Origin: Goniomonas avonlea
Taxonomy: Eukaryota > Cryptophyceae > Goniomonadida > Goniomonadaceae
Assembly (NCBI GenBank): GCA_003573635.1
Contig: QUTJ01031767.1
Coordinates: 1-18,032 of the forward strand
Direction of reading: 5' to 3'
DNA length: 18,032 nt
The position numbers and the translations under genes are program-made. Position 1 is the stretch's first letter, and each line of letters begins with the position of its first letter. A model generated the notes under the pieces. That model saw only the letters and a list, made by a program, of their open reading frames with translations. It was not told where the DNA came from and ran no database searches. Of this stretch, positions 11,101 through 17,911 are shown one piece after another.

Positions 11101-12945
11101 CCCTGAAGCAGTAATTCTCCTGTCACCTACTTCCCTTTCATTCACTTGCCTCCACTATCACTTCCATGTCCTGCGTTTGTGTCGCTAGGTCCTGCGACGC
11201 TAGGTCCTGCGTTGGTTGTGCTGTCGCCATAACACCCATGTCCGGGCACTTGCATATCAGCCCGGCAGTCACATGTTGTACTCTTGTCGCACTAACATTC
11301 ATTGCCACATCGTACTCACATCTCCGGGGTCACTTTGCTCAAAAAGTCTTCTTCCACGTAGTCCCCTCTCCGCGTCTTGATATCCACCTGTTGGGCTCCA
11401 ATTACGCTGAGTGCTTCAAACTTATCGGGCATATTCTGGATATAATGCAAAGCTTGTCGACAGAAGAACTTATTGAGATCTGCAAAAATACGTGTCAGCA
11501 CAACAATGTCAGAAAACTGAAAATAAATGCAATTTTTTGATTCAAGCGGGGCTGAACTCCTATTTCGAAATATCACCTGTGCTGTTCTTCACAATTATTT
11601 TGTACTTTATTTTATGACAGAAAAACCTCGGGCCCTTCTCTGGGAATATTGACTAATGGATCGGGGGCCACAGACTGCCCAAGCTGCCGAGCTACATGAC
11701 CACTGACGCACCAATGCAGCAGCCCATCCATTTTTTATCTCGCGTCCTGTGAGCTCTGGTGACACGCGGAAGTAGGCGGCGACGTGCTTCTGGGGGTCGC
11801 CCTCTTGCAGCAGCCCCGCGCGGACCTCCTGTTTGTGTTGCTCGTTTGGCTTTTGATGTGAGTGAGGCAGTCTTAAGAAAACATAAGCCAAGAAATTGAT
11901 GGGCCTTCAGATTACAAAAATCTGAATCAGGCATTATTGGACGGGGACATTTGTCTCCGGTTCTTTGTTCCCGAAAGAACGCATGTTGTTACTCGGCGAT
12001 GCATTCTGAGTCTCACACTGGGTGCTGGTGGACGGGAGGCGCGCAAGCAACACGTCCTTGCGGTGTGTGGGGGTCAGCTGGACACGCACCCTTTCAAACC
12101 CAGAGCGGTGGTAGGTGCGGTCGAGCAGTTCTGGGAGCTCCGGACGGTTGTCGGCTCTTGATGACTTGGCGGCCATCAGGGCAGCGATAAAAATGCAATA
12201 AAGCCTGAGCGTCAATCAGGGTTGTAAGCAATGATCGCATGCACGCGACTGCAAACACAGGACTTACCGCTTTTCGACTGATCCCCATGATGCGCAAGCA
12301 ACCGTCACACCGTCCAGTTCACGCCTCAGTTGAAACGTCTCCGGCTCTGTGTTGACATTCACAAAATACCACTTCGAGAAAAAAGCTCTGTCCTCTTCGC
12401 TGCAAATTTCTCGGGTCACAGCCCGCGTTTCTGGGGATAGGAGTGTGTACCTATCGATGCAATGCAGAAAAAGCTTCATGTCTGTCCGTGGAATCGACTG
12501 CGGAAGTAGGACAGTGCCATACCGATGGCCGAAAAGAGCAATGAAATTTAACGCCGGTGAAACTGCCTTACAATACTTGATCTCGTCAAGACACAAATCT
12601 GTGAACTTTGGATCCACCAGAGTTCTGTCGCACTTCCTGTGCAACGAATTTCAGCAAACGTGCGTCTCGCAACAAAACGCCGACCAGTCTCTGAGTCCTT
12701 TGCGCATGTCCACGACCTGTGGCCACAGTCAAAACGTGTTATCGGACGCAGCACTGGACCTGTAGTGAATATCCGTGCTGATCACACAGCCGAGACAAGG
12801 TTGGAAAGACTGAATTTCGCAGCATGATTCGCTCCTCAATCATGTCGGCGGCAGTGCTGGCAATGTAGATCCGAAAACAATACCCACGGAGTGGTTTCGC
12901 TCGCTTGGCAAGCGGCACAGCACTGTCATCCTGCACTGTGGACAT
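1..12945 (-). CDS. NWD1-like DUF4062–NACHT–WD40 repeat protein, multi-exon, 3' end outside window
   Basis: Exons rebuilt from splice sites and codon phase, 5' to 3' on the minus strand: 12945-12760, 12716-12685, 12636-12268, 12204-12019, 11871-11712, 11516-11320, 10905-10821, 10574-10443, 10161-10057, 9067-8945, 8769-8668, 8342-8236, 7978-7802, 7261-7144, 6885-6805, 6737-6622, 6448-6356, 5908-5605, (5303-5267 tentative), 5089-4908, 4805-4588, 4299-4149, 3990-3589, 2878-2772, 2561-2498, 1948-1772, 1601-1463, 1036-787, 244-1. Phases agree at every junction if the 37-nt tentative exon is accepted, giving 1548 codons in the window. Domain order is that of NACHT- and WD-repeat proteins (NWD1/NWD2, NPHP3-like): DUF4062, NACHT, helical linker, propeller. 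Members of the family are STAND NTPases that act as cytosolic sensors or scaffolds; a specific role here is unknown. The start is the only ATG ahead of the DUF4062 core. Odd points: no visible Walker A, and an in-frame TAG at 3904-3906, so the gene may be degenerate or misassembled. Least certain boundaries: 6805, 5605 and 5303-5267. Confidence 0.88.
571..653 (+). tRNA. tRNA-Leu, anticodon AAG, nested antisense in an intron
   Basis: The sequence folds as a class II tRNA. The acceptor stem pairs 571-577 with 646-652 (one G-T pair) and 653 is the discriminator A. The anticodon stem ACGGC/GCCGT (599-603 with 611-615) encloses a 7-nt loop with anticodon AAG at 606-608, which reads CTT leucine codons. 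A long variable arm follows, as expected for Leu, then the T arm with GGTTCAAATCC, which is also the Pol III B box. The A box lies in GGCCGAGTTGG. The gene has no intron and no encoded CCA. It lies on the plus strand within the 541-nt intron (786-245) of the minus-strand NACHT-WD40 gene. Confidence 0.97.
666..679 (+). terminator. Pol III T-run terminator of tRNA-Leu
   Basis: A run of eight T (666-673), then C and five more T, begins 13 nt after the tRNA 3' end. This is the usual RNA polymerase III stop signal. Confidence 0.85.
1182..1746. repeat. Short degenerate repeat in two neighbouring introns
   Basis: A sequence close to ACGAAATCTATCRGCCAC occurs at 1223-1244 and 1691-1712, with weaker copies near 1659-1675 and 1728-1746 and a trace near 1185. 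The two strong copies also share flanking bases (GTC.ACGAAATC). They lie in introns 1462-1037 and 1771-1602 of the NACHT-WD40 gene; the exon 1601-1463 between them carries none. No function is apparent. Confidence 0.6.
2019..2490. repeat. GTGTGC/GTGTGG minisatellite filling an intron
   Basis: About 470 bases consist of variants of GTGTGC, GTGTGG and GCACTGTGTGGT units, with two N at 2411-2412 that mark an unresolved repeat length. It fills most of the intron 2497-1949 of the NACHT-WD40 gene. The long open frames on both strands here, rich in Cys/Val or His/Thr, arise from the repeat and are not genes. Confidence 0.95.
3234..3499. repeat. Compound microsatellite (CT)n-(CTCA)n-(CA)n-(CAGA)n-(GA)n
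   Basis: In order: CT dinucleotides 3234-3262, CTCA tetranucleotides to about 3304, CA dinucleotides with small breaks to 3357, a unique gap, GACA tetranucleotides about 3399-3474 and AG dinucleotides 3481-3498. All lie in the 710-nt intron 3588-2879. The rest of that intron shows no further structure that I can identify. Confidence 0.97.
3904..3906 (-). other. In-frame TAG within a WD40 exon
   Basis: The frame from the acceptor before 3990 to the donor after 3589 is 402 nt, an exact multiple of three, and is open except for this TAG. Protein quality is WD40-like on both sides (KYIISGGA before, PLMRCFPFRTG after). The CDP-DAG synthase gene in this window ends with TAG, so a general reassignment of TAG is unlikely. 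A donor GGAG/GTGCGT sits just before the stop, so a short intron running to an AG near 3833 or 3811 is possible, at the cost of part of a blade. Confidence 0.7.
4352..4402. repeat. Alternating TG/CG tract
   Basis: A run of TG dinucleotides passes into about eight consecutive CG/GC steps and back into TG, all alternating purine-pyrimidine. Such tracts can adopt Z-DNA. It lies in the intron 4587-4300 of the NACHT-WD40 gene. Confidence 0.85.
5301..5593. repeat. 72-bp tandem repeat, three full units plus partial ends
   Basis: Full units begin at 5358, 5430 and 5502 with a period of exactly 72 bp. A partial copy occurs at 5301-5340 and another at 5574-5593. Single N bases at 5499, 5503, 5565 and 5567 fall inside it, so copy number is uncertain. 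On the minus strand each unit ends in a pyrimidine-rich stretch with CAG, resembling a 3' splice site. The minus frame stays open in register with exon 5908-5605, giving a hydrophobic 24-residue repeat. Confidence 0.95.
6475..6592. repeat. Short tandem repeats in an intron (18-bp GGTGATGGCAAG-type and CACCGCCACA units)
   Basis: Between 6475 and 6520 an 18-bp unit GGTGATGGTGATGGCAAG recurs about two and a half times. Between 6560 and 6592 a 10-bp CACACCGCCA unit recurs three times. Both lie in the 173-nt intron 6621-6449 of the NACHT-WD40 gene. Confidence 0.85.
6985..7084. repeat. 50-bp perfect-period tandem duplication
   Basis: Copies at 6985-7034 and 7035-7084 differ by essentially one base (T or C in AAAGCTGAG/AAAGCCGAG). 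The pair lies in the intron 7143-6886 of the NACHT-WD40 gene, and the near identity indicates a recent duplication. Confidence 0.95.
8110..8640. repeat. Two polypurine (GA-rich) tracts
   Basis: GA dinucleotides with a short G run fill about 8111-8173. A longer irregular GA-rich tract runs from about 8365 to 8620. Read on the minus strand these are polypyrimidine tracts inside introns 8235-7979 and 8667-8343. The second ends near the 3' splice site of the Walker B exon, where it could serve as an extended pyrimidine tract. Confidence 0.9.
9068..10056 (-). other. Longest intron of the NACHT-WD40 gene (989 nt)
   Basis: No exon with matching phase or family motifs was found between the exon ending at 10057 and the one starting at 9067. 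Both boundaries are phase 0 and join directly. The only structure I see is a degenerate direct repeat near 9071-9194 and a loose CACAAACGCA-rich stretch around 9520-9560. Open frames here look like chance. Confidence 0.6.
9071..9194. repeat. Degenerate direct repeat of an exon acceptor region
   Basis: 9071-9103 and 9164-9194 share TAGCAG[TC]GAGCCTG..GTGGGGTTGG[TC]ACAC. On the minus strand the first copy is the pyrimidine tract just before the exon starting at 9067. In the second copy the terminal CTACAG of the acceptor is replaced by CTACCC. Confidence 0.75.
10129..10226. repeat. 49-bp tandem duplication across an exon 3' splice site
   Basis: Two copies with a 49-bp period (10129-10177 and 10178-10226) include the pyrimidine tract, the acceptor and the first ~30 coding bases of the exon 10161-10057. 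In the copy lying in the intron the acceptor reads CACGG instead of CACAG. Confidence 0.85.
10613..10746. repeat. Degenerate 42-48 bp tandem repeat, three copies
   Basis: Units containing GGAGAG.CAC.AC.AAGACAC.GC.CACAC occur at roughly 10617-10662, 10669-10710 and 10711-10746. They lie in the intron 10820-10575, shortly upstream (in gene direction) of the exon starting at 10574. Confidence 0.7.
11712..12945 (-). other. DUF4062-like N-terminal domain (exons 1-5)
   Basis: The first exon encodes a short polar leader, then a strand-helix core with FRIYIASTAADMIEER, which matches the DUF4062 opening (strand, then S-T-x-x-D-M-x-x-E-R). Exon 2 is only 32 nt and gives VVDMRKGLRDW, the counterpart of the D-L-R-W-G stretch seen in NWD1. 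Exon 3 holds LCLDEIKYCK and then LFGHRYGTVLLP, matching the family pattern of a conserved helix followed by a G-x-R/K-Y-G strand. Exon 5 gives QKHVAAYFRV, a further strand typical of this region. The first two introns are only 43 and 48 nt, whereas the later introns mostly run to hundreds of bases. In this family the domain precedes NACHT; its biochemical role is not established. Assignment rests on motif recognition, not on a profile search. Confidence 0.85.
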
Positions 12946-13170
12946 CTCGACCCGAAATCGAGTGCTCTCCGAGTCGAATCAAGGTCGGAATGAGTCGGGT
13001 TGAGTGCCTCTCATCGAGACATCTCTGCCGAACCGAAGTCAAGGTCGGAAAATCTTGTATATGAGAATTTTCGGTTTCAAACCCATATGAGCCGGATGGA
13101 TAAGTCGCCTTGGACGTTCTGTGTTCTTTTGAGCGTGGCGTGTTGTTGCCGCGACCACACAATCCCGAAC
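12946..13170. promoter_or_regulatory. Shared upstream region of divergent genes
   Basis: About 225 bp separates the start of the minus-strand NACHT-WD40 gene (12945) from the chosen start of the plus-strand CDP-DAG synthase (13171), so it should hold both promoters and 5' leaders. The 12-mer TCAAGGTCGGAA occurs twice, at 12979-12990 and 13039-13050, exactly 60 bp apart, and GAGTCG recurs around the first copy. No TATA box is evident. The assignment follows from position and is not tested. Confidence 0.55.
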
Positions 13171-15709
13171 ATGAAGCGTAAGACAGCAAAGCCCGTGCAA
13201 ACAGAGACCGAATCAGAGACTGAGTCAGAGGTGCCTGTTTTCGAAGAAACTATCAAAGTGAGTTTGAGAAGATTGCCACGCGCTCCAGTGAATGACACGC
13301 TTGCGCAGAGAACCTCGAGCAGCGGCAGCAAGAACCGTGACCCCCCACGCACCCCAATGACTGCGAAAGAGAAGGAGGCGTCCTTGGGCCAAAAGTTTGG
13401 AGCACACACCGAGTACGATGATCATGCGTCGACGAGTGCTCACCCTATCCCCAGCTTCAAGACCCGGGCTTCATGGTCGTTGGTCATGATGTTCGGTTTT
13501 ATCTTCATCGTCATGCTTGGTCACTTTTACGTGATCGGTTTGGTGTTTTTCCTCAATGTAATGATTTTCAAGGAAATTCTTGAGCTCAAGAGACGGAGAG
13601 AGAAGGAACACAACTTAAAGTACTTCAGGGTCATCAATTGGTGAGTCCCGAGCCCAGTTCTTTCTCACTGATAGCTTCCCAGGTCGTTTTTCTTGGTGAC
13701 TTGCTACTATTTGTATGGACGATGGCTCAGTTCCCGCCTCCAAACTGTGTCGATGTCCTATCCATGGATCGAGGTGTGTTTGCTCGTTGATCGACCGAGC
13801 GTGAACGTCAGCGCCCCTCACCGTCCGCCAGATGTTTACCAACTACCACGCGTTCAAGTCATTTCTCGCGTACTGTCTCGGTATCTGACTTTTTGGTTGA
13901 TCACTGGTTCTGATATTCCCGCAGGGTTCTTGGCGTTTGTGGCTTCTTTGCAGAAGCATTTCTATCGGTACCAGTTTGGCCAATTTGCCTGGACGCATAT
14001 GTGCGGGTGGCGTGGATCCTTTCTTTAGCCTAACATTGATCTCAGGACACTTTTGTTCGTCGTTTGCCAGTCATCAGTGATGATTGTAAACATCTTCGAC
14101 GGAATCATCTGGTACGCCGTTCCTCGTGGTGATTGTCAGCTGAATCCCCCCAGGTTCTTCCTGTCTGCGGGCCTGGTGATTTGCAATGATATCTGGGCCT
14201 ACATCTGGGGTCGAGCGTTCGGCAGGACGCCCCTCATCGCCTTGTCTCCCAAAAAAACATGGTGCGTCAATTGCTCCATTCACGACACCCAACGAGATAG
14301 TAGCAGGAGACACCCCCCCCTCATTGCTTCGCAGTCTGTTCATCACTGCAACATTGCACCCGATAGGATCGTTCGGCCACTAACTCGCATTGCAGGGAAG
14401 GTTTCATCGGGGCCCTCCTCACCACCATCGTGCTCGGTGTTGTTGTAAGTATTGTCCTGTTGTTTTCCAGTGAGACTGATCCGCTGAACAGATGACCTGG
14501 ATCCTGTCCCTCTTCCCCGAGATGACTTGCTCCCAGGTTTGTCATTGAGTATTTTGTCTCCAGACTTCCGTCAATACTGTGTCAGAAACTTGTGGCTTGC
14601 TGCTTCCACCAGACGACGTCTAACGCTCTTGCAGGACACCATCACGCTTGTCCCTTTCGCCCAGCCATCATGCGCACCAACCTACCCCTTCACACCCACC
14701 GTGTTCGCTCTGCCTCCATGGGCCGCACAAATTTACGGACAGCCAACTGTGACTGTGAGTGTTGTGTTCCCCGCACCAGTGTCCGGACCTCTTGGACCGT
14801 TTTCTGGAACCTGGCATGTCCAACTTTGCCGAAACCGGGCTGAACTCGGACTGTTAACCTTGGCACCTATGACTCAACTCGCACTGCTCAATGGGTTGCA
14901 AGCAGCATGGACTAACGCGTTGCGCACTGACAGTTCAAGCCGATTTTGCTGCACTCATTGGCACTCTCGGTGTTTGCGTCCCTGATTGCTCCCTTCGGAG
15001 GCTTCTTCGCGAGTGGTTTCAAGCGCGCCTTCAAGATCAAGGTGTGCTCTTTGGAGATGTTCAAGGCTCAAGGTGCCACAGAGAGTGCGCGTGACCCGTA
15101 ACTTCCTCCATCTACTCTCTCTTCCCTTCAACCGCCTTGAACGTTCGGTCTCAGCCGCAAAAACTCCAACGAAGTGTGATATTTTTGGCCCACGGCCATC
15201 CCGAACCGCCCATCAATCCTCAACCCTAAACCCTAAAGACAGAGATGATATCTCTCATCATTTTCTCCGTGTCTAGTTGTGTGCGCAGCTCGGGTTGTCT
15301 CTCGTGCATGACCCATAATTTCGTCTGCCCGAATGTTGATGTCTCTGCAATATTGACTCTCAGGACAGGATTTTGGCGATACGATTCCCGGACACGGTGG
15401 CATCACTGACAGGATGGACTGTCAGATTTTGATGTCGCTGTTTGTGTACATCTACCGCACCACGTTCGTCAAGGCTCGCCTGGCTGTCACAGTGTCCGCG
15501 TAAGTTCGGATTCAATTTGTTGAAGGACTTGCCAGTTACTTCTTTTTCTACTTGTGTCTCGCTTGCTCTCGGTCTGTCAACAGCCTTGGAAAACAACCAT
15601 GACATTCTGACACAGCGTGCTGGGCCAAGTTGCGACGCTGTCTTCTGAGGAACAGCTCAACCTGTACAGGACCCTGACGACGGCTCTCAAGGACAAGGGT
15701 CTCATCTAG
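13171..15709 (+). CDS. CDS1: Phosphatidate cytidylyltransferase (CDP-diacylglycerol synthase), 11 exons, complete
   Basis: Exons: 13171-13640, 13683-13773, 13832-13880, 13925-14000, 14046-14261, 14396-14444, 14492-14536, 14635-14754, 14934-15041, 15369-15499, 15616-15709. All GT–AG phases agree and give 482 aa ending in TAG, close to the roughly 460 aa of animal CDS1/CDS2. The enzyme joins CTP and phosphatidic acid into CDP-diacylglycerol for phosphatidylinositol, phosphatidylglycerol and cardiolipin synthesis, in the ER membrane. Residues 1-95 are polar and acidic; hydrophobic segments begin near residue 101. Family landmarks are FAWTHMTLL (about 224-232), SPKKTWEGFIG (about 296-306), and the PROSITE-type signature at 399-425: S-G-F-K-R, K-D, then [11 protein letters not shown]. 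The intron 15042-15368 splits the signature between K408 and D409. The start at 13171 is inferred; in-frame ATGs at 13000, 13087 and 13096 would add a hydrophobic Cys-rich leader. Confidence 0.97.
15224..15237 (+). repeat. Two CCCTAAA units in an intron
   Basis: CCCTAAACCCTAAA lies within the intron 15042-15368 of the CDP-DAG synthase gene. It equals two units of the plant/alga-type telomere repeat, but two units can occur by chance. Confidence 0.5.
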
Positions 15710-15947
15710 CTCCTCAGCCGCGATTCCGCAGCTATTCATCTGGGTCCCAGTGCCAGGCCAGGCATCGACAAACCGCCCTCGTACCCACCTCTTTCTCTTC
15801 CTTCTACATTTTCGGGCGCGTTGAGCATGCAAGATAAATGTGAAATATATCCATCTTGTTTGTCACCTTCGAGTCGGCTGTGAACTTTACGATCGCACAC
15901 TCATATGTATTTACATTTGCAAAAACACCCAACTGATAGAAAAGTTT
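15710..15947. other. Convergent intergenic region
   Basis: About 238 bp separates the stop codons of the lipid enzyme (plus) and the PDZ protein (minus), so the two 3' untranslated regions must lie here and may overlap. I see no canonical AATAAA on either strand. Confidence 0.6.
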
Positions 15948-16913
15948 TCAAAAAGCGTACACTTCCCGAAAAATGTTGGGCTGCAACGCTCCGAGCTGGG
16001 GGCCGGTGAGCGGCAGGGGCCCAAGAGGTCGAGGCTCGTAGTGCAGGTCAACTTGGGTGGTGACATGGGAGCCTGGCGTTACCTGTCGCACGTCCATCCC
16101 CACAGTCTTGTGCGGTGCATGTTCGCAGCATCGCACGATGGATGCGACGAAAGAATGACCTTGCCGCTCCAGTGTGAGCTCCACTGCAGTGCCGGGCAAT
16201 CCCATGACAGCATCTGATAGATTCGAAATCCACTTGACTTTCTGGCCGTCGATTCGGCGGACAACATCGCCCACCCGGATCCTCCCACTCAGCTCAGCGG
16301 GACCCCCAGAAGTGATTGATTCGACGACGACGAGATCTCGGTGACGCAAGAGCCAAACACCGATGCCGGCAAACTCGCGAGGGTCAACGGCGAATTGTGG
16401 CTGCTCAAGTTTCGAGCGCACATACCCACAAAGGTGAAGGTAGTGAACGTGGCTGGGGCAGAAGCAAAAGTTGCATTCACAACATCTGGAGATGGAGCCT
16501 TGCACGCCGCAAACGTTACAAGCGTAGAGGTTCAGATCGGTTCCGACCTGATGTGCCTGATTGGATGCGGCGTCAAAGGTGCTGGAAAGAGATGCAGCGC
16601 CAGAGGAGCAGGTTAAAGAGCTCAAGCGGTGGATGTATGAATGGTATCCACTGGCCATGTCAAAGGAGCGGTCGAGCATGGAGGATTTGGTGTGTTCTCC
16701 TCTGTCGGCCCAGGGCCATTTCTGCAAGAAAATTTGCGCCACTTGGGGAACCTGAATAGCGGTTGTGGCGGTTGGCAGATAGATATGCCCCAAAATTGTC
16801 AAGGCACCAGAAATGGGAAATGCACCAACCTCCCTTTCCACTGTTCCAGTCGGGTCAGCCCCACCATCTCGCCAAATGTAAGCCCCAGCTGCGCACGATG
16901 CCACACCAACCAA
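15948..16913 (-). CDS. AN1-like zinc finger and PDZ domain protein, 5' end unresolved
   Basis: An uninterrupted 966-nt frame ending in TGA. Numbering from 16913, residues 132-162 form a Cys/His cluster (ACNVCG, CCECNFCFCPSH, then H and HLC) that fits the AN1 zinc-finger order C-x2-C ... C-x-C-x4-C-x2-H-x4-H-x-C; the usual spacing before the last His is five. Residues ~181-261 form a PDZ domain: GIGVWLL as the carboxylate-binding strand, GGPAELSGRIRVGDVVRRID in the middle and VELTLERQG as the last strand. PDZ domains bind C-termini of partner proteins; AN1 fingers bind zinc and are often linked to ubiquitin. The C-terminal 60 residues are proline-rich and unrecognised. Codon 16913 is TTG. The frame stays open back to a TGA at 16935-16937, with a possible 3' splice AG at 16926-16927, so an upstream exon is likely. 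The first in-frame ATG is 16679 (243 aa). The N-terminal 78 residues include a short hydrophobic stretch. Confidence 0.8.
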   Translation of the reverse strand: MVGVASCAAGAYIWRDGGADPTGTVEREVGAFPISGALTILGHIYLPTATTAIQVPQVAQIFLQKWPWADRGEHTKSSMLDRSFDMASGYHSYIHRLSSLTCSSGAASLSSTFDAASNQAHQVGTDLNLYACNVCGVQGSISRCCECNFCFCPSHVHYLHLCGYVRSKLEQPQFAVDPREFAGIGVWLLRHRDLVVVESITSGGPAELSGRIRVGDVVRRIDGQKVKWISNLSDAVMGLPGTAVELTLERQGHSFVASIVRCCEHAPHKTVGMDVRQVTPGSHVTTQVDLHYEPRPLGPLPLTGPQLGALQPNIFREVYAF

Positions 16914-16925
16914 GGCAGAGTCTGC

Positions 16926-17466
16926 CTGACCGTTTCAGCCGCAGACACACAATATGATCTGCTATGTTTTGTGAACCTTCGAACATGCCAAGTTGGGCAT
17001 GCAGTTTGTTGGTTCACGGATGAGCCAGCATTCATGAGCCTTCAGCATGATTTGCTCATGCTTTAACCTCTCCGGACAACGGTCCGTACTCAGTTTTTTT
17101 CCACGGGCAACTTTGTTTATAATGTTTCTGATACCTGGTGGACAGGAAGAAAAGTGCTGCCTGCTGTGACAGTCCATTTCCAAATGATTTGGTCAATGAA
17201 AATGCTTGATCTCCTCACGTGCCTTGTTTCTCATCGTAGCTACAGTCTCACTTTGCAAAACAAAACAAAAAATGCCAATGCGGGAGAAAAGCCCACAAAA
17301 AAATACATGCAAACAAACAAACAAACAAAAACTTCATTTTTTTTCTCCACCGCGTTTTTAAAAAAAGGGCAACAATTAATTCAGTTTTTTTTGATTTTTT
17401 CTCCTCGACCCCAATCTTTTCAACTTTTCAGACTGTGCGCCTGGCATTAATTGATTTTAATTCGCC
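16926..17466. other. Gene-poor stretch upstream of the PDZ gene
   Basis: It probably holds the 5' exon(s) or promoter of the minus-strand PDZ gene, but I cannot identify a coding exon with confidence. A minus frame with ATG at 17035 is open but off-frame. AT-rich low complexity is visible: AAAC tetranucleotides at 17310-17330 and T/A runs at about 17337-17400. Confidence 0.4.
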
Positions 17467-17515
17467 GTAAAAGGGGTGGCTTAGTGGGGTTTGCTTAGAG
17501 AGAGAGAGAGAGAGA
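17467..17515 (+). mobile_element. Possible truncated SINE head with GA tail
   Basis: GGGTGGCTTAGTGGGG resembles a Pol III A box (TRGYNNARNNGG) and runs within a few bases into an AG-dinucleotide tract. There is no B box, so this could be a truncated tRNA-derived element or chance. Confidence 0.35.
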
Positions 17516-17643
17516 TCATTAAAATACCTAGGAATTCTTTTCAGACTGTAGCACTGTGGACTGGACTGTGTTGGTTCCGCTTGTTTGGATTGTTCTCGGT
17601 CATATTGAGGTTGCACACACACACACATACACTTCCCCTCTCT

Positions 17644-17710
17644 CTCTCGATCAGCGGTTTCCAGGATGTTTGAATAAACTCTCTCTCTCTCTCGATCTCT
17701 CTCTCTCTCA
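17644..17710 (+). mobile_element. SINE-like 3' tail fragment with CT-dinucleotide tail
   Basis: CAGCGGTTTCCAGGATGTTTG followed by AATAAACTCTCTC matches the tail of the fuller copy downstream. It is followed by a CT-dinucleotide run ending where the next tRNA-like head begins. Confidence 0.7.
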
Positions 17711-17716
17711 GAGTCA

Positions 17717-17911
17717 GGGGAGTGTGACCTAGTTGGTAGCGGCCCGCCACACCATGATCCGGTCCTGGGTTTGATTCCCGAAGGCCGGAGTCTTGTCCTT
17801 CTTTTCTTTTCTGGGTGGGTGTTGCACTTGGACCAATCCTCCGAAAGGTATGGTTGTTGGCCGCTCCGCGGTTTCCAGGATGCTTGAATAAACTCTCTCT
17901 CTCTCTCTCTC
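17717..17911 (+). mobile_element. tRNA-derived SINE-like element with A and B boxes and CT tail
   Basis: The head has an A box (TGACCTAGTTGG, 17725-17736) and a B box (GGTTTGATTCC, 17768-17778) at tRNA-like spacing. It does not fold into a full tRNA, which is typical of SINE heads. A unique body follows, then the tail GCGGTTTCCAGGATGCTTG with AATAAA and CT dinucleotides. That tail recurs at 17655, and more diverged near 17931, supporting a repeat family about 195 bp long. Confidence 0.75.

Larger units (their letters stand above)
8668..11516 (-). other. Helical segment between DUF4062 and NACHT (exons 6-11)
   Basis: Six exons with consistent phases encode about 240 mostly helical residues. 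Recognisable pieces are a basic-aromatic helix (LTRIFADLNKFFCRQALHY), an acidic turn (GDYVEEDFLSKV), a long amphipathic helix (FERDLYDKMNALKAEVSEAL), and ELRDKLPYRP before the last exon. In NWD1-type proteins the equivalent stretch leads from DUF4062 into the P-loop of NACHT. The last exon (8769-8668) ends at DVFLDVYD, where the family would next show the P-loop; here the following exon instead begins directly at the Walker B strand. Exons 8, 9 and 10 each have short tandem duplications just upstream of, or across, their 3' splice sites. No separate function can be assigned. Confidence 0.7.

Noticed and set aside
15224-15237. Interstitial telomere array
   Set aside because: Only two units are present, which is within chance expectation.
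3904-15709. Alternative genetic code with TAG as sense
   Set aside because: The CDP-DAG synthase ends with TAG exactly where homologous proteins end, and only one internal TAG is seen in over 1500 codons.
17717-17790. A functional tRNA gene
   Set aside because: It has A and B boxes but the acceptor and anticodon stems do not pair properly; a SINE head fits better.
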